DNA of 37,684 nucleotides from Tepidanaerobacter sp. EBM-38 (GTDB taxonomy: Bacteria; Bacillota; Thermosediminibacteria; Thermosediminibacterales; Tepidanaerobacteraceae): the NCBI GenBank assembly GCA_001896545.1, contig MPOT01000020.1:1-37684 (forward strand), written 5' to 3'. The stretch's first letter is position 1. Every line of letters begins with the position of its first letter. Positions 37,545 through 37,684 of the stretch are shown one piece after another. Both the position numbers and the translations under genes were made by a program. The notes beneath the pieces were generated by a model. That model was not told the origin of the DNA and ran no database searches. It was given only the letters and a program-made list of their open reading frames with translations.

Positions 37545-37573
37545 ATTATAGCACAACCTTAAACAAAAAACAA
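37545..37573 (-). promoter_or_regulatory. Sigma-A promoter of the threonine operon
   Basis: Minus strand TTGTTT (37568-37573), 17 bases, perfect TATAAT (37545-37550). It begins 12 bases inside the inner border of the right repeat copy. No T-box leader motif is visible before the first gene. Confidence 0.8.
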
Positions 37574-37583
37574 TGCCATATAT

Positions 37584-37682
37584 TCATGAGCTTTTTGCTT
37601 TGTGACCTTTTTTATTCTCAACCATAATTTTACAGCTATATTTTCTCCATTTAATACGCTCAAAAAAGGTTTTTATTAGGTC
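37584..37682 (-). CDS. C-terminal end of the repeat-borne protein, right copy (partial)
   Basis: The same open frame as at 2-148, coming in from the right edge, reading DLIKTFFERIKWRKYS and KIMVENKKGHKAKSS and then TGA at 37584-37586, where the stop straddles the repeat border. Here it ends in a normal way about 10 bases before the threonine operon promoter. Because this copy ends at the stop, it is probably the more native one. The protein is not recognised. Confidence 0.4.
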   Translation of the reverse strand, partial: DLIKTFFERIKWRKYSCKIMVENKKGHKAKSS

Positions 37683-37683
37683 A
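37586..37683. repeat. Right copy of the 98-bp terminal inverted repeat
   Basis: Reverse complement of 1-98 with no mismatch. Base 37684 is the one extra base visible outward. The repeat carries the C-terminal codons of an open frame pointing into the window. Confidence 0.95.
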
Positions 37684-37684
37684 A

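Noticed and set aside
37485..37585. T-box leader for the threonine operon
   Set aside because: No GGTGG-type T-box bulge sequence, and the leader is too short (about 50 bases from the predicted start).

Overview
The window is a low-GC, gene-dense bacterial chromosome segment, almost entirely housekeeping, from an endospore-forming Firmicute of the class Clostridia. The spore signs are an alpha/beta-type SASP, SpoVM, YlbJ and the PrkC/PrpC pair. The Firmicute signs are PyrR, RemA, RpoZ, RqcH, SepF, DivIVA and the Bacillus-like gene order. A Thermosediminibacterales or Thermoanaerobacterales relative is my guess from the style of the SLH proteins and gene order; the order-level call is low confidence. 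I see no phage, CRISPR or intact transposon.

Layout. 1-3600: ylbJ on the plus strand faces a coiled-coil gene, coaD and rsmD; then come a candidate C-rich small RNA and a SASP gene. 3600-7700: recG, fakA and an Asp23-family gene. 7700-8400: rpmB on the plus strand, facing two tiny genes not called by standard length cut-offs, spoVM (27 codons) and a 52-residue membrane peptide. 8400-21800 is one long minus-strand run: yicC, remA, gmk, rpoZ, coaBC, priA, def, fmt, a DUF116 gene, rsmB, rlmN, prpC, prkC, rpe (listed in the direction of transcription). It matches the Bacillus yloC-spoVM block except that rsgA and thiN are missing. 21900-24300: rqcH (plus) converges on pyrR. 24300-30200 is a second minus-strand run around cell division and envelope: hlyD-like, yggS, sepF, ylmG, divIVA, a DUF5665 gene, a yteA-like gene, lspA, rluD, pyrR; ylmH and ileS, usually found here in Bacillus, are absent. 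30400-32940: two secreted proteins, one with S-layer-homology repeats and one unrecognised. 32940-33560: a gap with a decayed reading frame and a terminator. 33561-33637: tRNA-Pro(GGG) with a clear promoter. 33787-37573: a threonine operon (ACT regulator-like gene, hom, thrC, thrB) with a strong promoter.

The two ends of the window carry the same 98 bp in inverted orientation (1-98 and 37586-37683). Each copy holds an open frame that runs in from outside the window. This looks like the 3' part of a multicopy gene, probably a mobile element, at which a draft contig ended; a real 37.5-kb invertible segment is the less likely alternative.

How the genes work together: most genes support translation, RNA and cofactor metabolism, with tight coupling (4-nt ATGA overlaps, Shine-Dalgarno sequences inside upstream genes). 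Several starts were moved from the longest frame to the codon with a proper ribosome binding site (ylbJ, recG, fakA, rlmN, rsmB, fmt, def, pyrR, lspA, sepF, thrB, rpmB). The most interesting items are the candidate C-rich small RNA at 3047-3118, the 22-bp palindrome in the yicC leader, the 52-residue peptide upstream of spoVM, the SLH/secreted pair, and the terminal inverted repeat.
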